This document shows, piece by piece, positions 27,649-37,938 of a stretch of DNA of 64,000 nt. The notes under the pieces were generated by a model. The model did not search any database and had not been told where the DNA came from. It saw only the letters and a list, made by a program, of their open reading frames with translations. How positions within the stretch are numbered: the stretch's first letter is position 1; the number at the start of each line of letters is the position of its first letter. The stretch is from the NCBI RefSeq assembly GCF_003034995.1, contig NZ_PZKF01000011.1:1-64000 (forward strand), in the 5' to 3' direction. The stretch is from Phaeovulum veldkampii DSM 11550. Its GTDB lineage: Bacteria; Pseudomonadota; Alphaproteobacteria; Rhodobacterales; Rhodobacteraceae. Made by a program: the position numbers and the translations under genes.

Positions 27649-29781
27649 TCAGATCTCGGCGGGGTCGGCGTAATCGGCATAGCGCGCGGCGTCGCGCCCC
27701 TGTGGCTGATGGCTCAGCGCCGTCAGCAACTCGGCCCCCGGCGCCATCACCTCCGCCAGCGTCTGAACCGCACTGCGCAGATCGCCCTGCCCGGTCGAGG
27801 CAAAGCGCACCGTCATCGCCACCGCATCGCCATGCGGCACCAGATAGCGCGTGTCCACCGCAGCCAGAACCGGCGGCGCATCGACGATGACAATATCGAA
27901 CACCTCGCGCGCTGCCTGGATCAGCGCCACAAACACGTCGGACCCCAAGAGCTGATCTGTTTCGCGCTGCGCCCGGCCTCGACCGGGGATCACCGCGGCG
28001 CCCGTCAACGGGTCTTGTGCCATCAGCGTCGCGGTCAGATCGTTTTCCGAAGGATCAAGCAGATAGTCGATCAGGCCCCGATCCGGCACCAACCCGATCA
28101 ACGCATGAATCGAGGGTTTGCGCAGATCAGCGTCGATCAGAAGCACCCGGCGCTGCGCCAGCGCAAAGCCCCGCGCCAGCGCAAGGGCGGTGGTGCTTTT
28201 GCCCTCGCCCGGCAGCGCAGATGTCACGATGATGGTCTGACCCATGGCACTGCCCGCCCGCTCCGGCCCCTGTCGCAGCGACAGTTCCAGCGCCGCCCGC
28301 AGGCGGCGGATCGCCTCGGCATAGGGTGACAGCGGGGCCAGCACGACAGTGTCGGCAACCGAAGCCCCGCCCTCCTGCCTGCGCGGCATCTGCGGAACAG
28401 CCGTCGCCACCCGCGCCCGCAGCACATCGCGCAACTGGCTTTCCGAGGTGATGCCCCCCAGATGATATTCGGTCAGCACCGCCAACCCGATGCCCAACCC
28501 CAGCCCCGCCACCAGCGCCAGCACCAACACCATTGCGGGTTTCGGAAAGCTCGGCTCTATCGGCGCAAGGGCGGGCGAAACCACCCGACTGTCGGCGATC
28601 TGCACAGCGGCCTGCATCTCCAGTTCGCGGATGCGCGACAGCAGCATCTGATACTGGCCGCGGGCAATGCCCGCCTCTTGCTGCAACTGATAAAGCCCGA
28701 TCAGAACCTCGGAGGGCAGCGCCCCATCGGCCAGAACCCCGCGCAGTTCGGCCCGCGCTTCGCGCTCGGCGCCCGACAGCGCCACGGCGGTTCCGGCGAT
28801 GCCGTCCAGCGCAGCGGCCGCACGGCGCGCCTGATCGGCCTCCAGCGCGGCCAGCGCGGCGGTCAGATCGACCGCCTCGGGGGTGTCGGGGGCCACACCG
28901 CCCAGTCGCCGCTCCAGATCGACGCGCTGGCGTTGCAGGCTGGCCAGCGCCGCATCGCCCAGCCGCGCGGTCAGCCCTGCCCAATCTTCCTGCTCCAGCG
29001 CCAGACGGGCCGCGCCGGCCTGCGCCTCGGCGGTGCGCCGTTCAGCCTCCAACGCCTGAATCCGGCTGCGCAGCGCGGCAAGGTCTGTGCGCCCGCCTTC
29101 GGCCTCGATCCGGGCCAGATTATTCTCGATATAGCCGTCAATCGCTGTCTCGGACGCAGTCAGCGCCATCTCGGCTGTTGCGATCTGGCCCTGCAACTTG
29201 TCGCGCGCCGCCAGCGCCCCCGCGACCTTGGAGGCGACCTGCGCGTCGATATAAACGGCGGTCAGCGCATTGGCGAGCGACGCGGCCCGGTCGGGGCTTT
29301 TCGCGGCGACGGAAACCGCGATCAGATTGGTCAGCCCGCGGCGACGGATCGTGACGGCATCGCTCAGCCGGTCCAGCACCACATTGGCCAGCGCCTCGCC
29401 GCCGGGGCTGTCGGCAGGGGCAAGGCCCAGCGCCAGACGCAGCTTGTCGCTCAGCCCAAGGCGGGGACCAAATTCAGGGTCAACGACAAGCTTTTCATCG
29501 CGCACCACGGCCAGCGCGGTGGTGGGGGCGCGCAAGATTTCAACCTCGCTTTCCACCCGCGCATTCTCTGACGCTGCCGAGGGGGCGGGTTCATCCGCAT
29601 ACAGCAGCGAGCGTTTGCCGGTATCGACCATCACCAGCGCTGTGGCGGTATAAATCGGCGGCACCAGCGCCAGAAAGGCCACCGCCAGCCCCAGCGCAAG
29701 ACCCAGCGTCACGCCGATCAGCCCCAACTGCCGACGCAGCAAGGACAGGGTCGATGACAGATCGAACGTCTCGGGTTGCAT
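27649..29781 (-). CDS. Wzc/ExoP-like polysaccharide co-polymerase with BY-kinase domain
   Basis: Controls chain length and export of exopolysaccharide at the inner membrane. Residues of about 1-180 are a Wzz domain with membrane segment 1 (LIGVTLGLALGLAVAFLAL), residues of about 190-410 a coiled-coil-rich periplasmic region, segment 2 follows near 425, then the kinase with Walker A SALPGEGKST, Walker A' LLIDADLRKPS and Walker B VIVDAPPV. The C-terminal tail has only two Tyr (RYADYADP) instead of a long Tyr cluster. Start taken as the ATG at 29781; a GTG at 29787 is in frame. Confidence 0.92.
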   Translation of the reverse strand: MQPETFDLSSTLSLLRRQLGLIGVTLGLALGLAVAFLALVPPIYTATALVMVDTGKRSLLYADEPAPSAASENARVESEVEILRAPTTALAVVRDEKLVVDPEFGPRLGLSDKLRLALGLAPADSPGGEALANVVLDRLSDAVTIRRRGLTNLIAVSVAAKSPDRAASLANALTAVYIDAQVASKVAGALAARDKLQGQIATAEMALTASETAIDGYIENNLARIEAEGGRTDLAALRSRIQALEAERRTAEAQAGAARLALEQEDWAGLTARLGDAALASLQRQRVDLERRLGGVAPDTPEAVDLTAALAALEADQARRAAAALDGIAGTAVALSGAEREARAELRGVLADGALPSEVLIGLYQLQQEAGIARGQYQMLLSRIRELEMQAAVQIADSRVVSPALAPIEPSFPKPAMVLVLALVAGLGLGIGLAVLTEYHLGGITSESQLRDVLRARVATAVPQMPRRQEGGASVADTVVLAPLSPYAEAIRRLRAALELSLRQGPERAGSAMGQTIIVTSALPGEGKSTTALALARGFALAQRRVLLIDADLRKPSIHALIGLVPDRGLIDYLLDPSENDLTATLMAQDPLTGAAVIPGRGRAQRETDQLLGSDVFVALIQAAREVFDIVIVDAPPVLAAVDTRYLVPHGDAVAMTVRFASTGQGDLRSAVQTLAEVMAPGAELLTALSHQPQGRDAARYADYADPAEI

Positions 29782-29810
29782 AAACACTTGGTCCGGCGTT
29801 TTCGGATGAA

Positions 29811-29829
29811 ATGCAATCTTAAATTGTAT
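29811..29829 (-). promoter_or_regulatory. Shared polysaccharide-locus motif, copy 2
   Basis: On the minus strand ATACAATTTAAGATTGCAT, a variant of the 26861 motif with CAAT/ATTG half-sites, 30 bp upstream of the Wzc-like start and overlapping the stop codon of the O-antigen ligase-like gene. Confidence 0.45.
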
Positions 29830-31129
29830 AATGCACCCGTTTTTCGGGTGATGGCTGCGACAGACCCAGAGCGATCAGTGCCAGCAACATCAGCAGGTTG
29901 GCGTGGATTTCCAGGCTGAAATCGACCAGCGCATGAACCGCCGCAAGGATCAGCGCCGCCAGCGCGGCACGGGGCAAGGCCGCATCAGGCCCGGCGCCGC
30001 GCATCTGCCGCAGCAACCGGCGCGCTACGGCCAGCGCCGCCAACATCGGCAGGCTGCCCGCGATCAGGCCCAGTTCAACCCACAGCGTCAGATAGGAGGA
30101 ATGCGCATTGTCCCACAGCCGGGTGGAGGCAAGCGGCGGGCGATGCACCAGCTCAAACGCCGGTGCAAAGGCATCCAGCCCATAACCCGCCAACGGCCGT
30201 GCCGCGATCAGACCCAGGGTTTGACGATAGACCTCGGCCCGCGTCGCAACCGCTTCGGCCAGAAACACCGCGCGATCCAGCACGCCGGCCGACAGCGCCA
30301 GCACGCCCAGCAGCAGCGCCCCCAACCCCAATGCGGTAACAAGCCGCCTCGGCTGCCCGGCCACCACGACGGCCAGCCCCAGAATTGTGGCAAACACCCC
30401 CATGCGTGAATCTGTGCCCAGCAGCGCCAGCAACACCAGCCCAAGGCACAGCCAAAGCCCAGCGCGCCGCATCATCGCCGCCCCGCTGCGCGAGGGATGG
30501 TTCCGGCCCCGCGCGGGCAACAACGCCAGCCCCAGAACCGCACCCATGCCCAGAAATGTGGCGAAGGAATTGGGGTTGGCAAACGGCCCGGCAAGACCAC
30601 CGCGCGCATCGCCGGACGGTCCCGCGATCAGCGCCAAAACCGCATGGATCACCACTGCGGCAAACAGCGCCCACCCGATCCGGCGGGCAATCTGCGGTGC
30701 GGTGGCGACCTCCAGCATCAACGCCAGAAACGCAACCGCCCCGGCCAGTCGCAACAGCCCCGTCAGGCTTGCCTCGGGCACAAGGCTGATGGTGCGCGGC
30801 AGCGCGGCGCCGATATCTGGCAGCGCCAGCCAGCCTGCGGGCAGATAGGGGGCCAGCGGCAAAGTCTGGATCATGCCGAACGCCAACGCCAGCAAGACCG
30901 GCCCGATCACATCCCCCAAGGCCGCAATCTGCAGGCAGCGGCCTGCATGAACCAGCCGCAGGGCGAGGGCCGAAACCAAAAGACCGCAAACCGCAGTGCT
31001 GGCAAGCCAGACCGCCGCGCGATTGCCGCCCAGCGGCAGCGGCATGATCAGCACAAGTGCCACCAACGCCACCGGCAGCGCGGCAGCACGCCACCAAGGC
31101 GCGCGCAGATCGGCGGCCGGACGGGTCAT
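29819..31129 (-). CDS. O-antigen ligase / polysaccharide polymerase family protein
   Basis: Polytopic membrane protein of about 436 residues with roughly ten hydrophobic segments and a Wzy_C-like periplasmic loop (around residues 280-340) ending GYGLDAFAPAFELVH, with DNAHSSYLTLWVELG as the family signature (conserved His and Leu-Glu-Gly). Could be the Wzy-type polymerase for the exopolysaccharide or a ligase; the polysaccharide neighbours favour polymerase. Its 5' end overlaps the upstream gene by 4 bp. Confidence 0.85.
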   Translation of the reverse strand: MTRPAADLRAPWWRAAALPVALVALVLIMPLPLGGNRAAVWLASTAVCGLLVSALALRLVHAGRCLQIAALGDVIGPVLLALAFGMIQTLPLAPYLPAGWLALPDIGAALPRTISLVPEASLTGLLRLAGAVAFLALMLEVATAPQIARRIGWALFAAVVIHAVLALIAGPSGDARGGLAGPFANPNSFATFLGMGAVLGLALLPARGRNHPSRSGAAMMRRAGLWLCLGLVLLALLGTDSRMGVFATILGLAVVVAGQPRRLVTALGLGALLLGVLALSAGVLDRAVFLAEAVATRAEVYRQTLGLIAARPLAGYGLDAFAPAFELVHRPPLASTRLWDNAHSSYLTLWVELGLIAGSLPMLAALAVARRLLRQMRGAGPDAALPRAALAALILAAVHALVDFSLEIHANLLMLLALIALGLSQPSPEKRVHYTI

Positions 31130-31842
31130 GGCATCGCCCCATCCCGCCGCAGGGCACCCAGAAACGACCGTTGCGCAGCAACCGGCGCCGCCTGCGTCAC
31201 CTCAGCCAGAAGCGGGCGCAGCGCAGCCACGCGCTGATAGTGCTGCGCAAGCAAAAGCCGCCCCGAATGCGTCGTGACAAGCACTCGCGCATCGGCCTGC
31301 AACACCCGCCGCGCCTTGGGCGACAGCGCGGCACACCCCGGCGCCGCAAGGTCAAAACGGCGCTGGGCCAGCCAGCCCTCTTGCGCGGCGGCGCGATTGG
31401 CACGGATCAGCGCCGCCTCGAACACCGCGTGGTCCTGCTGCGCCAGCGCCACCTCGGCCACGATCAGATGCGCCAGTCCCAGCGTCGGGGCCGTCGCCAG
31501 AACTTGCCCGGCAATCGCGCCGCAATTTTTCCCAACTGCCGTTCGCCGGGCCGCCGATTGCACCGCCGCCAAGGGGCCGCGCAGCGCGCGGTCACACCCC
31601 TCCAGCAGCAGCCTTGTGCCGCGCAGCGAGCCGGGCATCGGGGGTGGGCCTGCCGCCAGCCGCTCAATCTGCTGTGGCGGGGACATTTCGCCAAAACGGA
31701 TCGCGGCATATTCGGCGCCAAGCCGCTGCAAAGCCGCCGCCGCGACCGCAAGGCTGGCCACCGCGCAGAACAGCGCCGCGACGGTCCCGGTGCGGGCGGG
31801 TTTGGCATTGGTCTGGCATCGGATTCCATTGACCGGCGGCAT
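31126..31842 (-). CDS. Hypothetical membrane-anchored protein of the polysaccharide operon
   Basis: About 238 residues. One N-terminal membrane segment (VAALFCAVASLAVAAAAL at about 20-37) followed by an Ala/Arg-rich helical domain, possibly TPR-like (GLAHLIVAEVALAQQDHAVF and EAALIRANRAAAQEGW repeats). The ATG at 31842 has AAGGGGG before it; the 3' end overlaps the O-antigen ligase-like gene. Helical repeat protein next to a polymerase suggests a scaffold or length-control partner, but no function is known. Confidence 0.65.
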   Translation of the reverse strand: MPPVNGIRCQTNAKPARTGTVAALFCAVASLAVAAAALQRLGAEYAAIRFGEMSPPQQIERLAAGPPPMPGSLRGTRLLLEGCDRALRGPLAAVQSAARRTAVGKNCGAIAGQVLATAPTLGLAHLIVAEVALAQQDHAVFEAALIRANRAAAQEGWLAQRRFDLAAPGCAALSPKARRVLQADARVLVTTHSGRLLLAQHYQRVAALRPLLAEVTQAAPVAAQRSFLGALRRDGAMP

Positions 31843-31886
31843 TTCGCCCCCTTGGGCGTATTCGAAATTGACGATGATCCTGCGGT

Positions 31887-31905
31887 ATACTACCTTAGGT
31901 TGTGA
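31887..31905 (+). promoter_or_regulatory. Shared polysaccharide-locus motif, copy 3
   Basis: ATACTACCTTAGGTTGTGA, matching copy 1 at 14 of 19 positions, in the divergent region between the genes starting at 31842 (minus) and 31934 (plus). Confidence 0.5.
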
Positions 31906-31933
31906 AATTGAGAAAGCTGTAACCGAAACCCCC

Positions 31934-32350
31934 ATGATCATGCCACTGCATAACCTGCTGCTTTCGGTGTCGGCTCTGGTCGCGGCCAGCCTGGCCCACC
32001 CGGTTGCCGCCCAACCCTTCCAGATTGACCAGGCCGCGCTGGCAACCGCCTGTGGGCAGGGCGGATGTGCAGCCCAGGTTTCGGCGCAGATCGCGCAGAT
32101 GCGGGCCGCGGGGCTGGACGCCGCCGCGCTGAACTCCGGGCTGGGGCAGTTGGCCGCGGTTCTGATCGCTGCGGCGCAGGCGGCACCGCAAGACACCGTC
32201 GCTGACTATGCCGCGGCGCTGGCCGTTGTGGCCAACGCCTCGACCGAACCGGCGCAGGCAGCAGCCATTGCCGCGGCGGCGCAGGCGGTGGCCAACAACG
32301 CCGCCGCCACGATCGACCTTGAAACAGGCGTCGCTGCCAGCGCCGGCTGA
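31934..32350 (+). CDS. Secreted Ala-rich hypothetical protein
   Basis: About 138 residues. Signal peptide (LLLSVSALVAASLAHPVAA then QPF) and a mature part over 35% Ala with two Cys (ACGQGGCAA) that could form a disulfide, then regular heptad-like Ala/Gln patterns predicting long helices. Divergent from the polysaccharide operon and next to a shared motif, so likely co-regulated. No family recognised. Confidence 0.7.
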   Translation: MIMPLHNLLLSVSALVAASLAHPVAAQPFQIDQAALATACGQGGCAAQVSAQIAQMRAAGLDAAALNSGLGQLAAVLIAAAQAAPQDTVADYAAALAVVANASTEPAQAAAIAAAAQAVANNAAATIDLETGVAASAG

Positions 32351-32358
32351 CCGCGCAG

Positions 32359-32856
32359 TTAGGGCGGGCATTCGGCGATGCCGAGGCGCAACAGATCGGC
32401 GCCACGAAACTCGGTAAAGCCCACGGTGATGTAGCGGCCCTCCCGCAGATACCAGCCGCGCAACGGTTCGGGATAGTGCCGCGCGATCAGTTGCGACCAG
32501 TATTCAAAGGCCTCGGGCCGCAGACCGATGCCGGGCCTGACCGAGCCGGGGCCGTGAAACCCCAGCAGCGCCCGACGGCTGACGCAGGTGTCGGGCAAGG
32601 CCAGATACATCGTGCAAGATGACCAGCAGGCACCACGGATCTGCACCCGCGCCCCCTGAGCGCGCAACCGGGCCACATGCCGGGCGCGGGCGGCAATGCT
32701 GCCGCCGCTGTCCTGCGTGATGCGATAGACCCGCGCCGGGGCAGCCCGCCCGACCGGATCGGCCCAGACCGCTGGCGGGGCGATCAAGGCGACTGCCACC
32801 ACGGGTCCGGCGCACAACAGCCTAAAGCCGCGCGAAAACCGCGCCTGCCAGCCCAT
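32359..32856 (-). CDS. Periplasmic ClpP-like (COG3904-type) protein
   Basis: About 165 residues: an N-terminal signal or membrane segment (LLCAGPVVAVALIAPPAVWA) followed by a short domain with a GACWSSCTMYLAL and LLGFHGPG pattern resembling the Ser (SSC) and His (GFH) region of COG3904 ClpP-related periplasmic proteins. The catalytic Asp is not clear, so activity is uncertain. The start follows GAGGGGG. Convergent with the Ala-rich gene (9 bp between stops). Confidence 0.6.
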   Translation of the reverse strand: MGWQARFSRGFRLLCAGPVVAVALIAPPAVWADPVGRAAPARVYRITQDSGGSIAARARHVARLRAQGARVQIRGACWSSCTMYLALPDTCVSRRALLGFHGPGSVRPGIGLRPEAFEYWSQLIARHYPEPLRGWYLREGRYITVGFTEFRGADLLRLGIAECPP

Positions 32857-32988
32857 TATGATGCCCCCTCATTCCGCATTCGGCAGCGCGCCTCAGCACC
32901 CGCCGATAACGGCCAGAGCAAAACATGCTCGGGTTAAGGAATGGCTGAGGGCCGGTCAGGCCCGGACCCTCGCCCCCAGAACTGGCGA

Positions 32989-35226
32989 TCAGAACTTGGC
33001 GACGAGGTTGAGGAACGCGCCCTCCTTGCACCCCTAGATCAGCCGCAGGTCGTCGGAGACATCGCCCCACTGATAACCCGCCCCGACCTTGAAGTTGTTG
33101 CCGACGTACCGCCAGCCCCCGCCAGCGCACCGGTTTCGGTCACGCCGGTATCGCGGCAATCCATCCGCCGGGCTTCGATCATCACATCCCAGTTGTGGAC
33201 AACGTGATAATCAAGCCGCACCACCCACAGATCGGCGGTGCTGTTGATGAACAGATCCGAACTGCGGTCGGCAATCTGGGCCTTGCGCAGGCCATATTTG
33301 GCACCCAGCGTCAGATCCTTGGTCAGGTCATAGTTCACATCGACCGAAAAGATGGGGCTTTTCTAGAGCGGACCGCCGGTGTCGCCAGCGGATATTTGCG
33401 GTCGGTATGGGCAAGGCCGATTTCGGCCGTCCACTGATCCGACAGCGCATATTCCAGCGCAACCTTGGCATCGCTGCGGCGTTTGTTCTCGGCATCCTTG
33501 AAGTTCTGGTTGGCCAGCCGCAGCGCGCTGCGATCGCGGATCTCGACTTCGGTTTCGATCCCCCAGGCGGTCTGGGTGGTATCGATATCAAGCCCGCCGT
33601 TATCCGAGAACGAGGCCCCGAACCCCGGCCCCTCGCTGCGCGCAACATCCAGTGAAAGCCACGTCGCATCGCTGCGCCGCAACAGGATATCTGCCCCGAC
33701 AACCCGGTTGTCGGCAACGCCGGTGGTTTCGCTCTGCGCCGAAAGCCCCAGCCGCAGCGCATCATTCACCCAGCCTTCCAGTCGGGCCCCTGTGGAGATG
33801 CCGTCCACATCGCCGGTGGTGGGCACATATTCATAGTGCGCCACCAGATTCACATCATACTGTCCCAGCGGGCAGTCGGTCAGCAAGGCGCCCCCGGCCG
33901 AACCCGACAGTGGCCGCGTCAGGATCACCACACCGACGAAATACTCGATCTCGTAATCTGTGCCCGCCACCAGCGTCTGACGCCGCACCACATGACCCGA
34001 AACCGGGTCGCGCCATTCCACCGTCAGGGTTTCGGTGCCTGCCAGAATATCCTGACGTTTCAGAAAATAGCTCGATCCGCCCGTGCCACGCAGATTGTCA
34101 CGTTGCATCAGCCGGTCGGACTGGGCTGCAAAGGCCGAAAACTTCAACCGCGGCGCCCCATGCGCGGTCTGCTGCATCGATTCATGCACGACCTGCGCGC
34201 CATAAAGCGTGCGGTCCGACCGGACCAGCCGCGATTCCCCGTCAGACGCCTTGAAGTCGCCCGACATCACATGCGAGCGGTCTTTTTCAACCTTCAGATA
34301 GAATTTGCCCGAGGTCGGCGCATCGTCGTAACTGATCGGGTCGTCGCCGCAGCCCCGTCGCCCACACGCACCTCATGCGCGCCGGGCGGCAGAATGCGTT
34401 GCAGCACGAACCGGCCGGTGGCATCGGCCTGCGCCGCCTCGCCCATGACCGGCACGGTGCCGCCGGGGGTCGCGCTGCCCGTTACCGTCACGGACCCGCC
34501 GCGCACCGCAATACCGCGGCGGGCGGGCATGTCCAGATCCTCCCCCGGAGCGATGATCGGGCCGTCCAGCGCCACAGCGGGAAAATTGGCAGCGGTGCGG
34601 TTAAGCGCCTGATGGTGGGTTTCGTCAAACCGTCCGCCCGCATCATAGACCCGCAGGGCAAACAGCATCTCGTCGGCGCCAACCGCAGGCATCGTCCAGC
34701 CTGCCGTGCCGTTCGGCGCGACCGGCACCACCGCCAGCCCCCGCGAAGACCGGTCTCGGTCCAGAATGCGAATCTCGGCGCGGTCGATCCATGCCGGATA
34801 GTTGGTCGAGGCGCGAAAGCTGACAGCCTCGCCCGCGCGATATCCCGATTTCATGTCAGAGGTGACAACCGCCAGCCGCGGCCGCACACCCGGCGCAACC
34901 GGAACGCCGTCAGGGTTTGCCGATGTGGCGGTGCCATCCTTGAGCAAAGTGATCCGGAAGGTGATGCGGGGATTATTGATCGGCATCAACCGCGCGCGAA
35001 TCCTCTGATTCGCAGGATTGAATTCAAGCGATGCGGGCGAGCCAGAAATAGTCAGCACCCGGAACACCGCATCGACCGGGTTGGCGGCGAGGTCGATGGT
35101 CACATTATCGAACAGATACCTGTCAGAGGTCGAGATCGCACCGGCACTGCCGGTGTCCGTCAACTGGGTGCGCGGGCGCAGGAAAAGGTCGGTCGGGGTG
35201 CATTGGCCCGAATGGCCGGCACAAAT
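32989..35226 (-). pseudogene. Decayed large outer-membrane beta-barrel protein
   Basis: Reading the minus strand, homologous-looking protein runs in pieces from 35226 (CAGHSGQCTPTDLF) through a beta-rich region, then continues after a frameshift near 34345 (ISYDDAPTSGKFYLKVEKD) with alternating hydrophobic/charged strands typical of a barrel. A further frameshift lies near 33370-33385, an in-frame TAG at 33363-33365 just before KSPIFSVDVNYDLTKD, another frameshift near 33115, and another TAG at 33034-33036. The final residues FLNLVAKF end in the aromatic residue expected of outer-membrane barrels. The 5' end is missing: a stop at 35227-35229 precedes the open part. No intact start or signal peptide remains. 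Family not identified beyond repeat/barrel surface protein. Confidence 0.75.
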
Positions 35227-35790
35227 TTATTCATGCTCCACCGCCTTGCGCCTTTTTGTCACCAAAAAGGAACTGCCCACGTTCACGGCCATGTCTTGAG
35301 ATCACGGCATCCCGCGCACAAGCCGCACTCGAATTTGATGCCTTGTTAACGATTTGTTTACGTCTGGAATGTGTGAAAGAAAGCGCAATCGCGAGGCGCG
35401 ACACCCCGATAAAGGTTTTGAGGCGGCGCAGGGCGCGGCGCCGAATCGCAGCGTTTCGGCGCCGATGCATCGCCTATTTGCAACAACGGATGCGCCGCTG
35501 CGGGGAGAGGTGATCTTCACACCCGACAGCCACGAACTGGCGCAACATCCCGGACGGCTGGGTTCACCGGCTATGACGATGAGGTCGCTGAGAGTGACAC
35601 GGCCACCGGCCGGTGCGGGCGCAGGCTGGCCCATCCTTACCCACGCCGCGCCGTCTGAGTCCTCCCAACAAAATCACGCGCAAACCGGAGAAAATACGCG
35701 CCCGGCGGCAAACCGGCCGCCCCATCGCAGCCCGCATCAACACCCAACCCCCTGAAACCGAACCGCAATCTATGTTTTGCAGCGCGGAAA
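35227..35790. other. Intergenic stretch without a recognisable gene
   Basis: Several short overlapping reading frames occur on both strands, but none has a convincing start site or family pattern. The part near 35234-35640 on the minus strand might be remains of the missing N-terminus of the neighbouring pseudogene. It also contains TTAA-N7-TTTA at 35346-35360 (CtrA-like). The base composition becomes AT-rich after 35770. Confidence 0.5.
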
Positions 35791-35820
35791 TTTACAGATT
35801 TTGCCTGCTTATTGTAAAAT
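35791..35820 (+). promoter_or_regulatory. Candidate acs promoter
   Basis: TTTACA (35791-35796), 18-nt spacer, TAAAAT (35815-35820), in the only strongly AT-rich stretch of the window. It would leave a leader of about 135 nt before acs. Confidence 0.45.
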
Positions 35821-35962
35821 AATTAACAAAAAAAATCAATTTACAAAGGGGCTTACATGGAAAGTGGCAATCGGTTTACAAGATGTAACAGAGAATTGCC
35901 TGCGGCCAGCGCCGTCGGGCCGACGTGGGCGATATGCCCGCGGCTATGCAAGGGGGGATGTC

Positions 35963-37936
35963 ATGACGGCAGCTTTGGAACAATCCGCAACGCAACCGGA
36001 ACTGCGCGAGGTGCCGGCGGGGTTTGAAAACGCCCATGCCGATCTGACGAAGTATCGCGCGATGTATGCCGAATCGATCGCCGATCCGGACGGGTTCTGG
36101 GGCCGCGAGGGCCAGCGGCTTGACTGGATAAAGCCCTATACCAAGGTCAAGAATACCGATTTCACCTTTGGTCAGGTCAATATCAAATGGTTCGAGGATG
36201 GCGTTCTGAACGTCGCCTACAACTGCATTGACCGGCACCTGCCGACCCGTGCCAACCAGACCGCGATCATCTTTGAACCCGATGATCCGGCGACCCCGGC
36301 GCAGCACATCACCTATCGCCAGTTGTCGGAAAACGTGAACCGTATGGCCAACGTCCTGCTGAGCCAGGGCGTGATGCGCGGCGACCGTGTTGTCATCTAC
36401 CTGCCGATGATCCCCGAGGCGGCCTATGCGATGCTGGCTTGCGCCCGGATCGGCGCGATCCATTCGATCGTGTTTGCGGGCTTCTCGCCCGATGCGCTGG
36501 CCAACCGCATCAACGATTGCGGCGCCAAACTGGTGATCACCGCCGACACCGCGCCCCGCGGTGGTCGCCGCACGCCGCTGAAGTCGAACACCGATGCCGC
36601 GCTGCTGCACTGCTCGGACAAGGTGCGTTGCCTGGTGGTAAAGCACACTGGCGATCAGATTCACTGGATGCAGGGCCGCGACGTTGACCTGAAGGCGCTG
36701 ATGGAACACGCCAGCCCCGAATGCCCGCCGCGACCGATGGGGGCGGAAGACCCTCTGTTCATCCTTTACACCTCGGGTTCGACCGGCAAGCCGAAGGGGG
36801 TGGTGCATACCTCGGGCGGCTATCTTGTCTATGCCTCGATGACGCATCAATACACGTTCGACTATCAGGATGGTGACGTGTTCTGGTGCACCGCGGATGT
36901 GGGCTGGGTCACCGGCCACAGCTATATCGTCTATGGCCCGCTGGCCAATGGCGCCACCACGATCATGTTCGAAGGCGTGCCGACCTATCCCGACGCGGGC
37001 CGTTTCTGGGAAGTCTGCGCCAAGCACAAGGTCACGCAGTTCTACACCGCCCCTACTGCTATCCGCAGCCTGATGGGCCAGGGCCCCGAATGGGTTGAAA
37101 AGCACGACCTGTCGTCGCTGCGCGTGCTGGGCTCGGTGGGCGAGCCAATCAACCCCGAAGCCTGGGTCTGGTATGACCGCCATGTCGGCAAGGGCCGTTG
37201 CCCGATCGTCGACACCTTCTGGCAAACCGAAACCGGCGGCCACATGATCACACCGCTGCCGGGTGCCACCGCGACCAAGCCGGGTTCGGCCACCACACCG
37301 TTCTTTGGCGTCAAGCCCGTGGTGCTTGACCCGCAGACCGGCCGCCGCATCGGCGAAACGGAATGTGACGGCGTTCTGTGTGTCTCTGATAGCTGGCCGG
37401 GCCAGATGCGCACGCTCTGGGGCGACCACGAACGGTTCCAGGAGGCGTATTTCGGCCAGTATAGGGGTTATTACTTCACCGGCGACGGCTGCCGCCGCGA
37501 TGCCGACGGCTATTACTGGATCACTGGCCGCGTCGATGACGTGATCAACGTCTCGGGCCACCGGATGGGCACCGCCGAGGTCGAAAGCGCGCTGGTCGCC
37601 CATGCGCAGGTGGCCGAGGCCGCAGTTGTGGGCTATCCGCACGACATCAAGGGGCAGGGCATCTATGCCTATGTCACGCTTATGAACGGCGTCGAGCCGA
37701 GCGAGGAACTGCGCAAGGATCTGGTGAAATGGGTTCGTACCGAGATCGGGCCGATCGCCTCGCCCGACCTGATCCAATGGGCGCCGGGCCTGCCCAAGAC
37801 CCGCTCGGGCAAGATCATGCGCCGCATCCTGCGCAAGATCGCCGAGAATGACTTTGGCAGCCTCGGTGACATCTCGACGCTGGCCGACCCGTCGGTCGTG
37901 CAGGATCTGATCGACAACCGCATGAACCGGGGCTGA
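35963..37936 (+). CDS. acs: Acetyl-CoA synthetase (AMP-forming)
   Basis: Activates acetate to acetyl-CoA through acetyl-AMP. About 657 residues. Seen: [18 protein letters not shown] (P-loop-like motif), [30 protein letters not shown], and the C-terminal [11 protein letters not shown] with the Lys normally controlled by acetylation. The ATG at 35963 follows AGGGGGG (35951-35957). First of a long same-strand block with adenylate kinase, acetate symporter and signalling genes. Confidence 0.97.
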   Translation: MTAALEQSATQPELREVPAGFENAHADLTKYRAMYAESIADPDGFWGREGQRLDWIKPYTKVKNTDFTFGQVNIKWFEDGVLNVAYNCIDRHLPTRANQTAIIFEPDDPATPAQHITYRQLSENVNRMANVLLSQGVMRGDRVVIYLPMIPEAAYAMLACARIGAIHSIVFAGFSPDALANRINDCGAKLVITADTAPRGGRRTPLKSNTDAALLHCSDKVRCLVVKHTGDQIHWMQGRDVDLKALMEHASPECPPRPMGAEDPLFILYTSGSTGKPKGVVHTSGGYLVYASMTHQYTFDYQDGDVFWCTADVGWVTGHSYIVYGPLANGATTIMFEGVPTYPDAGRFWEVCAKHKVTQFYTAPTAIRSLMGQGPEWVEKHDLSSLRVLGSVGEPINPEAWVWYDRHVGKGRCPIVDTFWQTETGGHMITPLPGATATKPGSATTPFFGVKPVVLDPQTGRRIGETECDGVLCVSDSWPGQMRTLWGDHERFQEAYFGQYRGYYFTGDGCRRDADGYYWITGRVDDVINVSGHRMGTAEVESALVAHAQVAEAAVVGYPHDIKGQGIYAYVTLMNGVEPSEELRKDLVKWVRTEIGPIASPDLIQWAPGLPKTRSGKIMRRILRKIAENDFGSLGDISTLADPSVVQDLIDNRMNRG

Positions 37937-37938
37937 GC

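Noticed and set aside
35346-35360. CtrA-like TTAA-N7-TTTA between the pseudogene and acs
   Set aside because: No gene nearby to be controlled with certainty; likely chance in an AT-rich gap.
35227-35790. Small genes of 80-130 residues in the gap before acs
   Set aside because: Several overlapping open frames exist in all orientations, but none has a ribosome binding site or family pattern.
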